DNA of 64,000 nt from Gentiana macrophylla. Its lineage: Eukaryota; Streptophyta; Magnoliopsida; Gentianales; Gentianaceae. How positions within the stretch are numbered: position 1 is the stretch's first letter; every line of letters begins with the position of its first letter. Positions 22,869 through 35,796 of this stretch are shown here, in pieces. The position numbers and the translations under genes were made by a program. Below the pieces are notes generated by a model, which was not told the DNA's origin, did not search any database, and was given only the letters and a program-made list of their open reading frames with translations. Location of the stretch: positions 1 through 64,000 of the forward strand of contig JAOBSW010000794.1 of NCBI GenBank assembly GCA_026214975.1, read 5' to 3'.

Positions 22869-24607
22869 TGATAACGGTCATTTTGTGCCCGTTATTCTAT
22901 GACCTTTATCCCCGATTCTAGTTTAAAGGAGCTATAATAGAGTAATAATAAGTCGTAATACGCCTAATTTGCATATGCCGAGAGTTACGATTCATTATTA
23001 TGTATTATGATGTTTTATTATATTATTTGATATTACAGATCAGATTTCATGTGATATTTGTAGTAACTCATTTGGGAGCACAAGGATGGACTTCTTGGAA
23101 AAGCTTTGATGGATCATGCACAAGTTCAGGAGGCCCAAGATGTAAAAGAGGAAAGAGCCCAGAGATATAGGCTCCTGGTCGACCGAGCCTCGTGCATTCG
23201 GTCGACCGAGTGGGCCTACAAATCCGTAAGAAGTTCGGCACATTATTTGAGTCGGCTAGGTTCAGAGTGTCGGTATTTTTAAGTCGGTTTTCTATGACGG
23301 CCGAGGCTCTATATAAACACAAGTCTTTGTATTTTTTTGGATGCATTCACCAATACTATTTCATATTTACAAATAAGCTAATAAGGATTCTTTAGGCTTC
23401 ATGGCTAGGGTTGCAAACATGTAAGCCCTAGTTTATCTTCTTGTTTTCTTTTAAGTAATCAATTTCCCAATTATGCTTTGATTGTTTGAGTAGGTATTCA
23501 TATCTAGATGATGTAGATCTAGATATGACGTTAGGGCAATGGTGATACCTTGTCTATAAGGATCCCAAACCCTACGCCCTCTACCTAACATCTACGGATG
23601 AATCTGTGTGTTTAATTTACGGTATTTAGATTAGTCTATATGATGTCCCGATGATTCGCTATATAATCCGATTCGTATATGAAACGCCGAGAAATATGTT
23701 CGGGATGTAAATGGGAGTCGACTCGGTGACCGAGAGGTGTCACTCGGTCGACCGAGAGCACCTATTCGGTCGACCGAGAGTTGTCAAGCCTGCTTTCATC
23801 CGTTAATCACCACGCCTTTATGATTAGGTTAGCTTAATTGAATCTGTTATCTCAAGAGGTATGGCTATGGCTACGCCACTCACTTGATTTAATTAAAACG
23901 TAAAAAGGAAATACCGTATAAAACTCTTAGGTAGGCTCATGAATTGATCTTCGGACTTTCGGCGTTATCAGGTAGGTTATATTAGTGGAATTGCGCGCAC
24001 CTTCTTATAACGAGATCGTAAACTAGCATGAGACTATAATTCGTAATTGTTAGTTGGACGAGAGTTTGAGTGATCGTTCAGAAGTACGCCTAACCAAAGG
24101 AATGTTGCCTCGGACGAGGTGTACGGTTAATATCGGCATCCTTAGAGTCATAAGCGTGTGAGTTATATGAGATGGAGGCACCAAAGGCTAAGTCACGTAA
24201 CAACATCACGTTGATCTCAGTGACCTAACCGGTGCTAAGTCAAGTAAAAGAGGATGACTCCGTGAGCTACTATAAATGAATATGGACGGATTTATAGTTG
24301 ATAAGTCTTGTTGTTATATAAATTGTCTAGATCCGTGAGGATCACGGTTATAATTGGGCGCTTGATTACGTTATTTGTTTATGTGTTATTTATATGTTTG
24401 AGTGTGTCTTCTTTTCTCGATTTTTATGTTGGTCATAGACCGTATTTGTCAAACTAAATAAACAAGTTGACTATTTAAGTTAGGATCCACAAATTGATTC
24501 TCTCGTGGGATCGACCTCGACTTATCTAGCTATACCGCGATTGAACCTAGTTCACTTGCTAGTGGTTATTTAGGCATCGAGTTAGTAATTTAACTTGACC
24601 GCAATCA
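22869..24607 (+). repeat. 3' LTR of the Athila-like element
   Basis: Direct repeat of 16354-18099. TATA box at 23310-23317 and palindromes at 23170-23209 and 23740-23780. Confidence 0.93.
23170..23209. promoter_or_regulatory. Paired palindromes, 3' LTR copy
   Basis: The first palindrome is degraded (GGCTCCTGGTCGACCGAGCC); the second, TCGGTCGACCGA at 23198-23209, is perfect. Confidence 0.55.
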
Positions 24608-24612
24608 CACAT

Positions 24613-25131
24613 GACTAGTGGTTATGGATGGCCCTGAGGTTTGAGACGAGATATGAGAAGTAGTAGAGTTAAGAGGCTGATCATGTTGCTGAGCAGTAGG
24701 AACAGAAAACCAGTTAGAAACAGCAACCTGAGGATCAATGATGACTTCTCTGGATGGACCTTGAAGAAAACCATCTTTAAAAGGAAAGGTCAACTCATCA
24801 AAAACAACATCCCTAGACACATAGACTCTTCCAGTTTCATCCAGACACATATATCCCTTGTGTTTAGGACCCAGCCCAAGATTCACACATTTGGCAGAGT
24901 GAAATTTAAACTTACCAGTGGAGAAGGCTCTAGTATTAGGATAGCAAGCATAGCCAAAGATTTTAACGGAGGCATAATCAGGAATTTGTTGATGTAACAT
25001 TTCAACAGGACTTTTCATGTTTAGGACTTTAGTAGGAAGACTATTTATCAAACAAACAGCATACTGAAAAGCTTCCCACCAGAACCTTAATGGCATAGAG
25101 GATTGAGCAAGCAGAGTTAGTCCAAGTTCAA
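24613..25131 (-). pseudogene. Copia integrase C-terminal part
   Basis: Minus-strand frame with MPLRFWWEAFQYAVCLINSL (after the integrase core), VKIFGYACYPN, KCVNLGLGPKHKGYMCLD and RVYVSRDVVFDE. These are standard Copia integrase-to-RT linker motifs. It is truncated at 24612 by the nested element and continues into the RT frame at 16353. Confidence 0.9.
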
Positions 25132-26000
25132 CTATATGCCTATGCTTTCTCTCTGCTCTCCTATTTTGGGCATAAGCATGAGGACAAGGGTGTCTAAACT
25201 GAATGCCAGATTCTTTGAGATATGGCTCAAAACTTCTATATTCTCCCCTCCCCAGTCAGACTGAATGCACATAATGGTGGGACTAAATTGATTTTCAACA
25301 AGTTTTTTAAAGTGTAGAAAAACATTTAAGGCATCAGATTTGACTTTAAGAGGGTAAATCCAGGTAAACCTAGAAAAGTCATCTATGAAATGTATATAAT
25401 AGCAATAGCCAGACACTGATCTGTGAGGAGCAGGTCCCCACAGATCAGTATGAATCAGATCAAGAGCATGAACAGCATGTGAAGAAGATATAGAATAAGG
25501 CAAAACATGACTTTTACCATACTGGCAAGATTCACAAAACATTAAACTAGTACTCAATGTGGCATTACATTGATTCAAAACATAATTCAAAACATTCTTA
25601 GAAGGATGCCCAAGTCTTCTATGCCAGACATTGGGGTCCTTATCTAGAGAAACAGTCTGAACATTATTTGTAACAGGAGGAATAGATAAAACTGAGGATG
25701 CTTGAACACTGGACTTGAGAGCAGACTGGACAGATTTGGTGTGAAGGGAGGTCTTGGAATTATGTAAAGGGAGAGCATCCAACTTGTACAGACCATCAAG
25801 AAGTTCACCTTTGAGAAGAAGAGTCCCGGACTTCTGATCCTTAACAAGGCAGAAGGAAGATTCAAAAGTAACATTAATAGGATTGTCATGAATAAGTTTA
25901 GATATGCTAATAGGATTCTTGGTTATACTAGGAACATGAAGAAGATCATTAAGATACAGGCATATAGTGAGTAAACATGAGACTAGATCCTACATGAAGA
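25132..26000 (-). pseudogene. Copia integrase zinc-finger and catalytic core
   Basis: Inserts the cDNA into the host chromosome. The minus strand shows WHRRLGHPSKNVL and CESCQYGK (the HHCC finger), then LDLIHTDLWGPAP (first catalytic D), FIDDFSRFTWIYPLK and IQSDWGGE (second D region). The frame breaks before the catalytic glutamate. Protease remnants lie upstream (about 26000-26200) but are too degraded to delimit. Confidence 0.9.
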
Positions 26001-26214
26001 ATTCTCGCTCACCATTACTCACTGTGAGTGCATCATTACCAGTATAATCTGAGTTGATGTGCAGGTTGTACAAGTCATTAGTAACATGATCTGATGCTCC
26101 ACTGTCAATGTACCAGGAGGAATCTGCAACACTTTGAGGGCTAGCTGTAAATGCTGAAATTTGTCTGGGAGAGGTTACATTAGCTGGTGGTACAAAATCA
26201 TGCTCAAATCAATG

Positions 26215-26887
26215 CTAGCATGAAGTAACAATGTGCCCAGCTTTGCCACACAGTTGGCACACCATTTTGCCTACTGAATTTCCTCCTTGACTTCCAGAAT
26301 TTCCAGAATTAGAGCCAGAATAACCAGTACGTCCGCCTCCCCCTCTTCCACGATTTGACCTACCTCCTCTGTTAGATCTACCTCTTCTACCACGATTACC
26401 ACCAGGGTTCTGAGAATATCCACCAGAATTAGAATACTTACCAGAGTTTTGTGCAAGATGAGTTGAAGGTCCATTAGAAGAACCAGAGAGACCAGTTGAT
26501 CCACTGAATTGAGCAATCAGACGCTCATGTGTAATGAGCTGTGATTGGACTTCCTGCCATGTGAGAGACCCTATTCGAGCTGTGAGATTGACAATAACAG
26601 CTTCATACTCACGATCTAGACCACTGAGTGTTGCTAGAATCAGCTCAGATTTTCTAATCGGATACCCTGCAGCCGCCAAATTATCAGAATGGGACTTCAT
26701 GAGTGCAAGGTAATCGGCCATTGACTTAGACCCTTTCTCAGATTTGGTAATAGCAGCTTTGTACTCCAACATCCTGGCTTCTGAGTGAGAATTGAAGAGA
26801 GATTCAAGAGTTACCCAGATTTCCTATGAGGTAGAACACCCAACAACTTCCAGAAGGGCCTGTTTAGTCATGGAACTTAACAGCCAG
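26215..26887 (-). pseudogene. Copia gag, C-terminal part with zinc knuckle
   Basis: Nucleocapsid part of gag: helical SMADYLALMKSHSDNLAAAG, ELILATLSGLDREYEAV, a Gly/Asn/Arg-rich stretch and the CCHC knuckle CQLCGKAGHIVTSC. A TAG stop lies at about 26826. The upstream part is displaced to 37731-38218 by the nested Athila; reading across the junction gives a continuous gag. Confidence 0.92.
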
Positions 26888-28255
26888 TGTTTAGGGTATA
26901 TTTTACTATATTTTCGGGCTTAATCCCTAAACAATTTACCTTATTTTTAAGGGAAATAAATGAGAAAAGCGTGTTTTTAACCGTTAAATTCCTATAATGG
27001 TTATTGAGGGGTTATAATTTAATTATGAGGAAATATTGAGTTTAAATGTTATTTTGTTACACATTTTATTATTATTATTATTCGATGACTTGGTGTAACA
27101 ACAATTTTGCAGAAAATTAAAAGATATGCAGAGGGATATTATTTATGGAGAAGATTAATCTCATTCAATCAAGTGATTTCAAAATAAAGAAGAAAATCGG
27201 AGCATTGAAGAGAGGATAAATCGATCGATCGAAAGAGTGAAGTGGGGGGACATATCTGAAGAAACAGCAGTGAAAACGCGTAAATAGGTAGGCTCGGTCG
27301 ACCGAGCCATGCTATTCGATCGACCGAAAGTGTCTTATGTCGGTCTCATCGAGGCTGAAAATCGACGCGCTTTTCTAGATCCTTCCTTATGTCGGCGAAA
27401 CTCCTATATAAGCAAAGCACCATTCGAGCGTAAAAGAACACCTGAAAAATACAAAGACATCATTACCCCTAGCAGCCGCACCAAATCACACAAAAACATG
27501 AGTTTCTTTCTTTCAATTTTCTTTTGGAGATCGAAGATGATTGAAGGCTAAGCAATTCGTGATGGGACAACGGGATGAAGCCATTACAACATCACCACAA
27601 CCAGGAGATTTTGAAGAAACATTATTAGTGAGTTTGAATTTATTTTTCTTTATCGAATGTTTTGAATTGTTTGAATGTTTGTTTTGTTAGATTGAAAAAT
27701 CGATGAAACGATTGTTGTTTTGAATTTGATGAGAATTAAATTTACATAGAACCCTTCATTCGATACAGTTAATGATATTCCGAGAGATTAGTTTATTGTT
27801 AATTGGGTAGGAGATTCGGAAACGAGCTCATGATCATGTTCTTTTATTGTTAATTTTGTTTCACTTGAGAAAGGGAACATAAACCAAATAAATTTGATTA
27901 AAGAAATTTGATTGGATTTAAGTTAGATCACACCAAGAAATTTGATTCATCTCACCGGTTGGGTGGTGGTTGTTTGGTAGAATCCTTGTTGCCCTACTGT
28001 CTCGTTACATTAAGAAGAAAGTCAGTAATTTTTCATAGCAATTTGGATTTTAGATTCAGTAGTTTATTTAGGTTTAATTCGATCTCTTTTGTTTTATTCG
28101 TTTAATTAGATTTATCGTGACAATTCACCGGTACGTTAACTGTATTTTTGTTTCCGACATCATTCGATTCCTTGGACGACCCGGTAATACCCACTACAAC
28201 GTGCCTTGCACTTGGGGTGTTCCGGTAAAATTATAAATTTAAAACTTACCGAACA
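26888..28255 (+). repeat. 5' LTR of the Athila element
   Basis: TATA box TATATAAG at 27405-27412; palindrome pair just upstream. Confidence 0.95.
27291..27327. promoter_or_regulatory. Paired palindromes upstream of the LTR TATA box
   Basis: GGCTCGGTCGACCGAGCC (27291-27308), identical to the copy at 16656 in a different element, then TCGATCGACCGA at about 27316. Centres are about 105 and 85 bp upstream of the TATA box. Confidence 0.6.
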
Positions 28256-28261
28256 AGTTTT

Positions 28262-28279
28262 TGGCGCCGTTGCCGGGGA
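28262..28279 (+). other. Primer-binding site of the Athila element
   Basis: TGGCGCCGTTGCCGGGGA, six bases after the 5' LTR. Confidence 0.9.
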
Positions 28280-28645
28280 GTCGGTAACGGTTGTCGGATT
28301 CTTCGTAGTGCAGTATTCTGTGTCGGTAGTATTCTGGCCATAACTTTCGGCTCGAGTGTCCGTTTGGCGCGTAGGACCCCAATTCGGAAAGCTCGTTCCG
28401 ACGCCGACGACGTTGTGAACTGCCAGAGGCCGTTCAACACCATTTTCGAGGTCAAAATCTGCTGTTTTCCCTTCTATTTTAGCCCTAGAAGATTTCAACA
28501 CGTTTTTTTTTTCGCCGTCTTAGTGTTTTTCCTGTTTTAAATTTTTCGTAGGTAGGTTTCTTTTCTTGTTTCTGCCTCTAATCTTCTCTACATTCTTTCT
28601 CATCAACCCTAAGGTTGATTTCTTCCTGTTCTGCTCTTCTGGTTT

Positions 28646-30540
28646 ATGCAAACCAGGAGTAAGGAGGACCTTTACATTTAATCCCGAACCTGAGCGATCT
28701 ATTCTCAGGAGGAAGCTCTTCCCTAATCCAGACATTATGGCTATCGAAGTTCAAAATCCAGATCCTCAAGCCCAAATGAATCTGATCCTTCAACAGATGC
28801 AGGCAATACAACAACAACAGAATCAACAAGTGGGATAAATAATCAATTTCAATGATTCCGTCGAGAACCAACTAAACCAATTAAATCAAGACCCCTATGC
28901 TCCTATCTTGACCAAGACTTCTGGAAGGGCATAGACCTATTCGCCTCCGGACATGGGGCAAGTGAACTTCGATCCGAAAAATGGAGTGGTAGGATTTGGT
29001 CGAGAATAGTTCTTTTCATGGCACTCGCCGACGAAGATCCTCATGACTTCTTGTCCACCTTCGCTCAAATCTGCGATGCATGCCACTATCCCTGGTGTTG
29101 ATTCCGAGATTGTCAAGTTAAAACTCTTCCCGCTTGCTCTAAAGGGTGAAGCAAACCGTTGGTTCAAATCTTTAGCCCATCATTCTCTCCGCACGGAATG
29201 ATGTCAAAAGAGCCTTTGCTCAAGTTTGTCTCACTGGGACAATCATGGACATGAAAAGGGAGATAGCCACATTTGAACAACTTGATGGTGAGAGTGTGGG
29301 GAAAGCATGGGAGAGACTAGATCTGTTGCTGAGGAAGTGCCCCAACCATGGATACGGTAGACATGAGCTACTAGAGTTATTCTACAGAGGTGTCTCTCAA
29401 CCAAATAGAGACTTCCTTGATTCAACTGCTCATGGATCCTTCCTAGGGGAGGTGATGATGACGCGCCACTACTGTGGTGGTAGCTGAAACTATAGCAAAG
29501 AATAACATGTGGTCAACTCCAAGGAAGACCAATGTTAGTGGGAATAAGAAGGAATCTGCTGCGAGCAATTCCGAGACTAAGATGTTAGTTGCTCAAATGG
29601 AAGTAATGAGCAAGCAGCTAGCCAATTTACAAATGTAGCAGCAACAAGGGCCGTCAGATGAGAACTACCTGGGATTGCAGGCGGGAAATGAGATGAATGA
29701 GGAAGTGAATTTAATGGAGAATCATAACCAAACCTTCAGAAACTTCAATCAGGACCAGAATCATTCCGGATTTCAACGACCCAATTTTAATCAAGCCAAT
29801 GCACCACCTGGCCCATCCAATTCAAAACCTTCTTTCAACTCAAGTTATCAACGATCACTTCCTGGGAGTGCAAATCAATCTTTCAATACGAATTTTCAAA
29901 GAACTCAAAGTGGTTGGAATCAAAACCAAAACCAACAAACCACTTATGTTTCTCAAAAGAAATTTGATGAATTAGTTGACATGGTGAAAACTCTGGCCAC
30001 TAGTGTCAAGACCATTGAAAGACAAGTTGGCCAAATGGCAGACCAACAAGCGAGTCGACCTCACGGTAAACTTCCAAGTTATACCGAAAGAAATCCGAAA
30101 GCAGATATCAATGTTTGCACTGCCATCACACCTCAATGGGAGTATGGGAACGAAGAGCTGAATGAGGTCAATCTAAGAAGTGGTAAGCAGGCGGGACCCG
30201 GAAAGATGTCGGGAAACGAGTAGCCCCTCCTGACACCATAAGTTCAGGAGGGGGCAATCAGAAATTAAATACCGAAGAAAGCAACAGTGAGGAGGAGCTT
30301 AATGATGATGATTCTTCGGATGATGAAATTAATTCTAATGTAGCTGTGAGGAAGGGTCAGGTGGCTGAACCCCTGACGAAAAAGAAGGATGGAAAGTTTG
30401 TTAGGTGGAAAGATAAGGAAGATGAAGCTATAAAGAATCAAACCGTGAACAATGATACTTTGAGCAAAGAAAAGAAAAACCTTCCTTATCCGCCAAGGAA
30501 AAAAGAAAGTGTCCTTGGTAATGACAAACAAGACTGAGGA
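28646..30540 (+). pseudogene. Athila gag relic
   Basis: Capsid/nucleocapsid precursor. The likely start is ATG at 28646 (MQTRSKEDL), followed in another frame by NPEPERSILRRKLFPNPDIM, both typical Athila leader motifs. The capsid core shows LFPLALKGEANRWF, then FEQLDGESVGKAWERLDLLL and LLELFYRGVSQPNRDFLDS. A Gln/Asn-rich region (29675-29940), a helix (FDELVDMVKTLATSVKTIER) and VNLRSGK close the domain. Several stops (near 28837 and 29637, among others) interrupt it. No CCHC knuckle is seen, as usual for Athila. Confidence 0.88.
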
Positions 30541-30599
30541 GTTAGAAAAATACTTAGAGACACAAAAGTAAGTATACCTTGGCGGAGGTCTTGTTGAAA

Positions 30600-31576
30600 T
30601 GCCTAAGTGCTCTAAGTATATCAAAGAAGCTTGTGGGAGTAAGAAGAAGCTCAAGGGATGGCAGAAGAGGTTTTTGAAAGAAGAATTTTCAATGGTTTCA
30701 CGAAAATTCTAACAAAGCGAGAGTGACCCGGACGACTTTCAATCTCCGTGAGATTGAAGGTTGCATGTTCCATAACGTCTTATGTGATTCAGGGCTTAGT
30801 AAATGTGATGCCATTAAACATTTGTATAAAGCTCGGGTTAGATAAAAGGATGAGGAACGCCCAATTGCTCTTCAAATGGTGGACCGATCTAGCGAGCAAA
30901 GAGCGGTTGTGTTAACAATGTTCTTGATTATGGTAAACACTTAGCTTTTCCAACCGACTGGGTTATTTTGGATTACCCACCTGATAAAGAAATGCCCTTA
31001 ATTCTAGGCCGATCCTTTTTGGATGCCTCTGCCGCCCTTATTGATTTTTACAAGGGTCAGGTCACAATGAGATTCGATGATACATCTATCACCTTTACGC
31101 GAGGGAAAAGCGCTGAGGAAACCCTAGTAGAAGAGATCTCGTTCATCGAAGCGATTTATGATGACCACCCTAAATCTGAAGAAGAGCCAATGGAGATAGG
31201 TGCTTTCAATGCTATAAATCATAAAGAAAGAGATGATTGTGAGCCATCTTCTGATTCATCACAGGCCGTAGTCACCGACAAGTTATCTCCACAATTTGCT
31301 CAACCTGAGCCTGCCAGTGAACAGAAGACATGGAACTTTACAGTGATGAACGATGATGATTTCCAAGAGCTGCATCAGATGGATTTTAATCCTGATCAAG
31401 AAGAAGTCCTGATGGGTAGTTGGGACGAAGTCGATTTTTGGAGAGAGACTACCCACTGGGAAATCGACGATTGGGAAAAGCTACCTGCTGAGCTAGAAGA
31501 AGAAGAGTTAAGAAGAATGATTGACCATGAAAAAAAGCGAAAGGTGTTGATGAGAAAAATCACATGGATGATTTAA
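30600..31576 (+). pseudogene. Athila protease relic and acidic linker
   Basis: GCMFHNVLCDSG near 30760 resembles the retropepsin active-site entry (D-S-G), and DKEMPLILGRSFLDASAALI at 30980-31040 is the conserved C-terminal block. The long open frame 30968-31576 continues as an acidic linker (SEEEPMEIG, EELEEEELRRMI) before the RT. Frames change between the two blocks. Confidence 0.85.
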
Positions 31577-31613
31577 TCGATTATCTTTCGGGGTTACACC
31601 TCGGGAAGAGGAG

Positions 31614-32640
31614 TTGTTTTTCAGCCAACCTCTTCAAGCTCATTTGACCACTGAGGAAAAAGGTGGTCCTCTCAAATCTAGTATTGAGAACCCACCCACT
31701 GATTTGGAGCTTAAACCTCTCTCTCAGCACCTTAAGTATATTTTTCTTAAGGATGATGATAAACTGCCTTTAATCATCTCTTCTAAACTCGAAGCCGAGC
31801 AAGAAGCACTACTGAGAAAAGTGCTTGTGAAAAACATCCTTGCGTTCGGATGGCAAGTGGGTGATATCCGAGGTATCAGCCCCGACATTTGCATGCATAA
31901 AATCCGAACGGAGGAGGGGGCGAAAAAGGTTAGACAGCCTCAGCGAAGGCTGAATCCGCACATGCAGGAGGTTGTCAAGAAGGAGATAATCAAGTGGCTC
32001 GATATGGGTATTATCTATGCCATCGCCGATAGTGAGTGGGTCAGCCCTACTCAAGTTGTGCCAAAGAAGGAGGCATTCTTGTGGAAAAGAATGAAAAAGG
32101 GAGGAAGTTGCCTTACGCCTTGTGGATCGGCTATAGAGTTTGCATTGATTATCGCAGTTAAATGAAGTCACCGCTAAGGATCATTTCCCCCGCCTTCATT
32201 GACCAACTTCTAGAAAGGCGAGCGGTCATAAGTTTTATTGTTTCTCGATGGATATTACGGTTATTTCCGGATAGCCATCGACCCTAATGACCAAGAGAAG
32301 ACAACTTTTACATCCCATCGTGCACTTTTTTGCGTTCGCATGCCTTTCGGTTTGTGTAATGCACCGGCTACATTTCAACGATGTATCTTTGGCTATTTTT
32401 GATGGACTAGTAGAGAAGTGTATGGAAGTCTTCATGGATGACTTCTCGATCTATGGCGACGATTTTGATGAGATTTTGGAAAACCTAGATATGGTACTTC
32501 AACGATGCGTTGAGAAGAACCTAGTTCTAAATTGGGAAAAGTGTCATTTTCTAGTTGATGAAGGAATTGTCCTTGGACACAAGGTGTCCAAAGAATGGAA
32601 TTCGTGTAGATAAGGCTAAGGTAGAAGCCATTGAAAAGAT
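31614..32640 (+). pseudogene. Athila reverse transcriptase relic
   Basis: The N-terminal part has LKPLSQHLKYIFL, GDIRGISPDICMHKI, QRRLNPHMQEVVKKEIIKWL and DSEWVSPTQVVPKK, an Athila fingerprint. The catalytic half lies in another frame (32287-32613), with EVFMDDFSIYGDDFDEILEN and LNWEKCHFLV. The region in between (32100-32300) is frame-scrambled. Confidence 0.92.
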
Positions 32641-33180
32641 GTCGTACCCTAAGACCGTGAAGGAGGTACGAGGTTTTCTTGGCCATGTTGGTTTCTATAG
32701 GCGATTCATTCAAGACTTTTCTAAAATCTCCAAACCTTTATCTAACCTTCTTAAGGACGATGTGGACTTCTCGTTTGATGCGAAGTGTGTTGAAGCGTTT
32801 AATTGCCTGAAGGATAAGCTCATTAGCGCCCCTATCCTAATCGCACCTGATTGGACTAAGCCCTTTGAGCTAATGTGCGATGCTTCTAACTACGCAGTGG
32901 GAGTAGTTCTAGGACAGAGGGTCGATAAGAAGTTCAGACCCATTTACTATGCTAGCCGCACTTTGAACCCAGCTCAATGCAATTACGCCACCACCGAGAA
33001 GGAATTCTTGGCAATGCTTTTGCTATTGACAAATTCGAAGTTATCTTTTAGGGTCCAAAGTGGTGGTGTGGACTCCACCATGCGACCTTACGTTATCTTA
33101 TGGATAAGGCAGATGCGAAACCGAGATTACTCGGGTGGATTCTTATTTTACAAGAATTCGACCGGAGATAAAAGATAAAA
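32555..33180 (+). pseudogene. Athila RNase H relic
   Basis: VDKAKVEAIEKMSYPKTVKE and GFLGHVGFYRRFIQDFSKIS (RT connection), then FELMCDASNYAVGVVLGQR with the first catalytic aspartate, YYASRTLNPAQCNYATTEKE with the catalytic glutamate, then breakdown after LAMLLLLTNSKL. The last catalytic aspartate region lies in another frame. Confidence 0.9.
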
Positions 33181-33419
33181 AAGGTAGCGATAACGTTGTG
33201 GTGATCATTTATCTCGTCTCAGTAAATGAGAAAGCGAAAGTCCAAAGGAAATAGGAATCGATTTTCCTACTGAGCGATTCTTTGAAGGTGGAAGTCGTTA
33301 GGCCTTGGTATCTTCGATTACGTCAACTATCTAGCCGGTGGTCACTTAGAAGAAATGACGATCGTGAGAAAAAGAAATTCTTCACGGACTGAAATATCTC
33401 GTTTGGGAGGATCCCTATC

Positions 33420-34769
33420 TCATTCAAAGTCTGTAAAGATGGGTTCTTTGAGACGATGTGTTCGGAGCACGAACAATGGAGTATTTTGGAAGAATGCCAC
33501 AGTGGTCCCACTGGTGGTCACTACGGAGCGCCTAAAACCGTTGCAAAAATCCTCCAAGCCGGTTTCTACTCGCCCACGCTCTTTAAGGATGCCGAAGCCT
33601 TTTGCAAAGGTTGCGGCAGATGCCCGGATTGGGAGGAGGAGAGTAATGAATGGACATGCCACTTAAGCCCATTCTGGAGTGCGAAGTCTTTGATGTATGG
33701 GGCATCGACTTTATGGGACCATTTCCATCGTCATGCTCTAATAAATACATCCTTGTTTGTGTAGACTACGTATCCAAATAGGTGGAGGCAATTGCCACTC
33801 AGACCAACTATCATAAAGTCGTGAAGAAATTTTTGCAAAAGCATATCTTCACCGCTTTGGTCAGTCTCCCCAGCGCTTATCGATGAAGGCACTCACTTTT
33901 GCCACGCACCACTTGATAAGATTCTTGAAAAATATGGTGTCAAACATAAAATCGGTACACCATACCATCCCCAAACAAGTGGTCAAGTCAAGTCAAGAAC
34001 CGGAGTATTAAAAGAATCTTGGAAAAGGCAGGTGAACTCGAATAGAACTAATTGGAGTCTAAAGTTGGATGACGACTATGGGCTTACCAGATCGCTTATA
34101 AGACTCCCATGGGTACGTCTCCTTTCAAATGGTTTATGGAAAAGCTTGCCACTTACCGGTCGAGCTTGAACACAGAGCTTCTTGGGCTATTAAATTTTGA
34201 ATTTCGATAGCCAACTCTACATGGGAAAAGAGGCTTTTGCAATTGAACGAGCTCGAAGAATTGGACTCCAAGCTTACGAGAATTCCAGGATAAGCAAGGA
34301 AAGAACCAAAGCGCTTCACGATACTAAAATAAAAAATTGGGAATTCAAAGTAGGTGATATGGCTCTGCTGTATAATACCAGGTTACATTTGTTTCCTGGT
34401 AAGCTTAAGTCCAGATGGTCTGGACCCTTTGAAATCATCGATGTCAACCCGAGTGGAGCAATTGAGTTAAAAGGGTATGGCGGTCAAACGTTCAAGGTAA
34501 ATGGTCAAAGGCTGAAAAAGTATTTTGGGCAACCAAAAGAAAAGCCTGAGGTCATGTACTTTCAAAAGGGGATTGAAACGGCTGAGATGCTGACGTGTGA
34601 TGAGATTCCATCCGACTTCTTTGGTTCGGATGATGACATCTTTACCCCTACCTGTGAAGACCCTTCTGACAGTACTCCTAAAACTGTCGGTATACCTAGG
34701 CCAAATCTGAGAAGGGGCAAGAAGAGGAAGAAAGTCAATCTTTGTTTCCATAATTTAGTCGCGATTTGA
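33420..34769 (+). pseudogene. Athila integrase relic
   Basis: The HHCC finger is spread over ILEECHSGPTGGHYGAPKTV and FCKGCGRCP (33480-33640). The core shows [14 protein letters not shown] and [11 protein letters not shown] (followed by a stop at 33779), then KYGVKHKIGTPYHPQTSGQV near 33930-33980. The last 190 codons (34197-34769) are open: AYENSRISKERTKALHD, LLYNTRLHLFPGKLKSRWSG and FKVNGQRLKKYFGQ, the Athila C-terminal domain, ending in a basic tail (NLRRGKKRKKV). Confidence 0.92.
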
Positions 34770-35727
34770 CTTGTTGTTGTACACACCGCTATTCATCATG
34801 TGGTCTCGATGATGAAGTGGCAGGAAGTAAGCCAAAGTGGCCCGACCCGGGTTGAATTTGAGGATCATGTCAAGCTAATGACATAAAACAAGCGCTACTA
34901 GGAGGCAACCTAGTCTTTTTAGGTAGATTTTGTTCTTTTAGCCGTTTTGATGCATTGTAGTTTTTAGGAATAATACCTTGGTTACTTGTGTGGTGGTTAT
35001 CCTTGGACTATTTGTTGAATGCTTTATTTGCTGTTTCTGTGTGCATACGTGTTTACTCATAAACCCTTTGTACCCCCGAGATTATATGCTATGTCGAGTG
35101 TTGCAGATGCTGTTGAGCGGTTTTTGCCAGTTATCACTTTTAGTGTTGTATGTTCATGATACGAGTCGCAGCGGTTCATCCATGTTACGGCCTGACCACT
35201 GCCAACCTACAGCCCGACAAACACTTTGGGGCCAGCTAAGTATTCTTTTCTCTTATTTGCACATTCTGAGGACATAATGTGATTTAAATGTGGGGGGGGT
35301 GTCTACATCGGGAGTTATCATGTTATATTTTCTGAAAAATGAGTAAATGTGAATTTCCTAAAAAAAAATTAAAAAATTTTCGAAGTGAAAACTGACAAAT
35401 GTGAATCATGAACATGTGATTGAAACAAAAAGGCTCGCTAGTTGTAGTTTCCTGACGATGATTGTCTGTAACTTCTGTGAGATAGTTATAGCATGCTTTT
35501 ACTAATATGAGATAGTATTCATTTCATATTCACGTAAGCCTTTGAAATTGAAGCGACATTTTTAAACTTTATCCATTCACTACCCTAGTGATTTATCCTA
35601 GAGAGACATGTGCTTAATAGTAACGGTAAACATTACACCTAATTTACGAACGTGTCTTTGTGAATATCTCAAGGTTTGAATGTGATAGGAGGGATATAAT
35701 TTAAGGTTTGAATACCACGCTAAGATG

Positions 35728-35796
<69 letters not shown>

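Larger units (their letters stand above)
16354..24607 (+). mobile_element. Athila-like LTR element lacking pol
   Basis: The LTRs, 1746 and 1739 bp, start TGATAACGG and end CGCAATCA. A perfect 5 bp target duplication CACAT flanks the element (16349-16353 and 24608-24612). The 4.8 kb interior has a primer site TGGCGCCGCTGCCGGG, a retropepsin relic and a domain of the putative plant transposon protein family, but no RT, RNase H or IN, so it depends on a partner. The polypurine tract AAGTGGGG precedes the 3' LTR. It is inserted in the Copia between integrase and RT. Confidence 0.92.

Noticed and set aside
34978..35277. Hydrophobic open frame in the Athila 3' region as an env-like gene
   Set aside because: Too short, with no signal peptide plus membrane anchor arrangement and no similarity I can point to.
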